Shown here: one piece after another, positions 6,224 to 7,494 of the stretch
How positions within the stretch are numbered: position 1 is the stretch's first letter
Layout of the letters: every line of letters starts with the position of its first letter
Assembly: GCA_945906975.1 (NCBI GenBank)
Contig: CAMDRY010000148.1
Location: forward strand, 1 to 7,494
Length of the DNA: 7,494 bases
Direction of reading: 5' to 3'
From: Bordetella parapertussis
Lineage (GTDB): Bacteria > Pseudomonadota > Gammaproteobacteria > Burkholderiales > SG8-39
Notes under the pieces: generated by a model
What the model saw: only the letters and a program-made list of their open reading frames with translations
Told to the model about the DNA's origin: nothing
Database searches by the model: none
Program-made: the position numbers and the translations under genes

Positions 6224-7489
6224 ATGCAAGCTTTCATTTTGAGTTTGACGGGATCCAAATTCGTCATGACCCTGGTCATTGCCGTTTTTTTCACCTCACT
6301 CGCCTTCGGATCGCGGGCACAGGCTCAGCACGACAATCGTGCACAGGCGCAGGCCGGCCATCAGCACGGCGTGCATCGCCGTGCTGCGGGATTGGCTCTG
6401 GGTGCGGCGTTCTCGCCTTCCGGTGAGTTGTGGATTGCGGCGCTCGACGAAAAGGCCCGCCTCTTTGTGCAAACCAGTGGCGACCTGGGCCGCAGTTGGG
6501 GGGCGCGCAAGCTACTCGACACGGCGGGTGATCGCGTCGTCGCCGATGGCGAAAACCGACCGAAAGTCGCCTTTGGCCCGAATGGCTGGGTGGTGGTCAG
6601 CTACACCAGGGCGCTGGGCCAGGCATTCACCGGCGATGTGCGCATGCTTCGTTCGGGAAACGGCGGGAAAAATTTTTCTCCTGCATTCACCGTCCACGAC
6701 GACCGCCAGAAAATAAGCCACCGCTTCGAGTCTACGGCGTTCGACTCGAAGGGCGATTTGTATGTGGTATGGCTGGATGAACGCGATGTGGCGCATGCGC
6801 ATGCGCCTGCGAAGACCGGCGGCAAACACGGCGCGCACAATGGTTCGTCGGTTTTCGGAAAAGTGTCGGTCGACGGCGGGAAAACCTTCGGCCCGGATTT
6901 GCGACTGGCCGGCGCTTCGTGCGAGTGTTGCCGCATTGCGCTGGTCGAAGCCCCGCAGGCCGGCATGGTCGCAATGTGGCGACAGGTGTTTCCGAAAAAC
7001 ATACGCGATCACGCCATTGCGCCCCTGTCCGACCTTGGCCGCGACAAGTCGCCGACCCGCGCGACCGAAGACCAATGGGAGATCGCCGCCTGCCCGCACC
7101 ACGGACCGGGCCTCGCCAAGGGCGTCGGAGGTGGCTTTCATTCGGTGTGGTTCGGACAGCGCGGCAGCAAACCGGCGGTGCACTACGGCCGTCTTGATGG
7201 CGTGGGCAGGCCGGTGGGGACGGTACGCGAACTGCCGGATGAACGCGCCGAGCATGCCGATATCGCGGCAAACGGCAACGATGTTGCCGTGGTATGGCGC
7301 AGTTTCGATGGCGAACGCACGCACCTGCGTGCCTGGTTGTCCAAGGATGGCGGCGGGTATTTTGAAGTGCGCGAGCTCGCGTCAAGTGACTGGGACAACG
7401 ACCACCCGCGCCTGGTGACGCGCAATGGCGAAACCTGGGTCGTATGGCGGACGGAAAGGGAAATCCATGTATTCAAGCTTGCTGCGTAA
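6224..7489 (+). CDS. Secreted Asp-box beta-propeller (sialidase-like fold) with CxCC and CPHHG motifs
   Basis: The 421-residue protein starts with a signal peptide; the hydrophobic part is TLVIAVFFTSLAF at 16-28, with likely cleavage after AQA near residue 35. Asp-box-like repeats, SxDxGxxW in type, occur at about 85-92 (SGDLGRSW), 144-151 (SGNGGKNF), 215-222 (SVDGGKTF) and 373-380 (SKDGGGYF). They mark a six-bladed BNR/sialidase-like propeller. It is probably not a sialidase: a catalytic set is not evident. It does carry a CxCC motif at 233-236 (SCECCR), CPHHG at 290-294, and His clusters HQHGVH (46-51) and HAHAP...KHGAH (191-205), which suggest metal binding, perhaps copper. Similar 'exo-alpha-sialidase' proteins are, from memory, found in copper-associated neighbourhoods. 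The DUF2946 gene upstream fits that. The product is expected in the periplasm; binding and function are inference. Confidence 0.85.
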   Translation: MQAFILSLTGSKFVMTLVIAVFFTSLAFGSRAQAQHDNRAQAQAGHQHGVHRRAAGLALGAAFSPSGELWIAALDEKARLFVQTSGDLGRSWGARKLLDTAGDRVVADGENRPKVAFGPNGWVVVSYTRALGQAFTGDVRMLRSGNGGKNFSPAFTVHDDRQKISHRFESTAFDSKGDLYVVWLDERDVAHAHAPAKTGGKHGAHNGSSVFGKVSVDGGKTFGPDLRLAGASCECCRIALVEAPQAGMVAMWRQVFPKNIRDHAIAPLSDLGRDKSPTRATEDQWEIAACPHHGPGLAKGVGGGFHSVWFGQRGSKPAVHYGRLDGVGRPVGTVRELPDERAEHADIAANGNDVAVVWRSFDGERTHLRAWLSKDGGGYFEVRELASSDWDNDHPRLVTRNGETWVVWRTEREIHVFKLAA

Positions 7490-7494
7490 TTTAA
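7467..7494 (+). CDS. Possible start of an overlapping downstream gene (cut by window edge)
   Basis: An ATG at 7467 opens a frame different from the propeller gene, giving MYSSLLRNL up to the window edge. It is preceded by an A/G-rich ggaaaggg at 7452-7459, a plausible ribosome-binding site, and overlaps the last 23 bases of the propeller gene. Nine codons are too few to recognise a product; a translationally coupled fourth gene of the metal cluster is possible, but this could also be chance. Confidence 0.3.

Noticed and set aside
6224..7489. Annotation as a true exo-alpha-sialidase
   Set aside because: Only the Asp-box fold supports it; no evident catalytic set, and the CxCC, CPHHG and His clusters point to another role.

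Overview
The window is about 60% or more G+C. It looks like a chromosomal stretch of a proteobacterium, most likely a betaproteobacterium: the ZnuD-type receptor, the DUF2946 protein and the STAS/helical protein all resemble betaproteobacterial families as I know them. This assignment is from memory of family style, not from a search.

Layout. Positions 1 to about 272 are the end of an IS30-family insertion sequence. Its transposase starts at 175 on the minus strand and runs off the left edge. From about 374 to 4010, three genes point the same way: a COG0523/CobW metallochaperone GTPase, a small secreted Cys-containing protein, and a ZnuD-like TonB-dependent outer-membrane receptor. This arrangement fits metal (probably zinc) acquisition. 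Positions 4011-4224 are intergenic, with an imperfect hairpin and a good sigma70-like promoter. From 4225 to 5682 lies a 485-residue cytoplasmic protein with a Pro/Ala-rich N-terminus and two alternating helical/STAS units. From 5725 to the right edge there is a DUF2946 protein, then a secreted Asp-box beta-propeller protein with CxCC and CPHHG motifs and His clusters, then possibly the first codons of another overlapping gene. This last group resembles a copper/metal-handling cluster.

How the genes may work together. The receptor would import a metal or metal complex across the outer membrane. The small secreted proteins and the Cys/His-rich propeller would handle metal in the periplasm. The CobW GTPase would deliver metal to, or insert it into, cytoplasmic client proteins. 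The STAS protein has its own promoter and is probably unrelated. The insertion sequence ends about 100 bp upstream of the GTPase start and may have replaced or altered that operon's original control region.

No RNA genes, CRISPR arrays, phage genes or replication origins were seen. The least described parts are the 124-residue secreted protein between the GTPase and the receptor, the duplicated helical-STAS protein, and the DUF2946/propeller pair.
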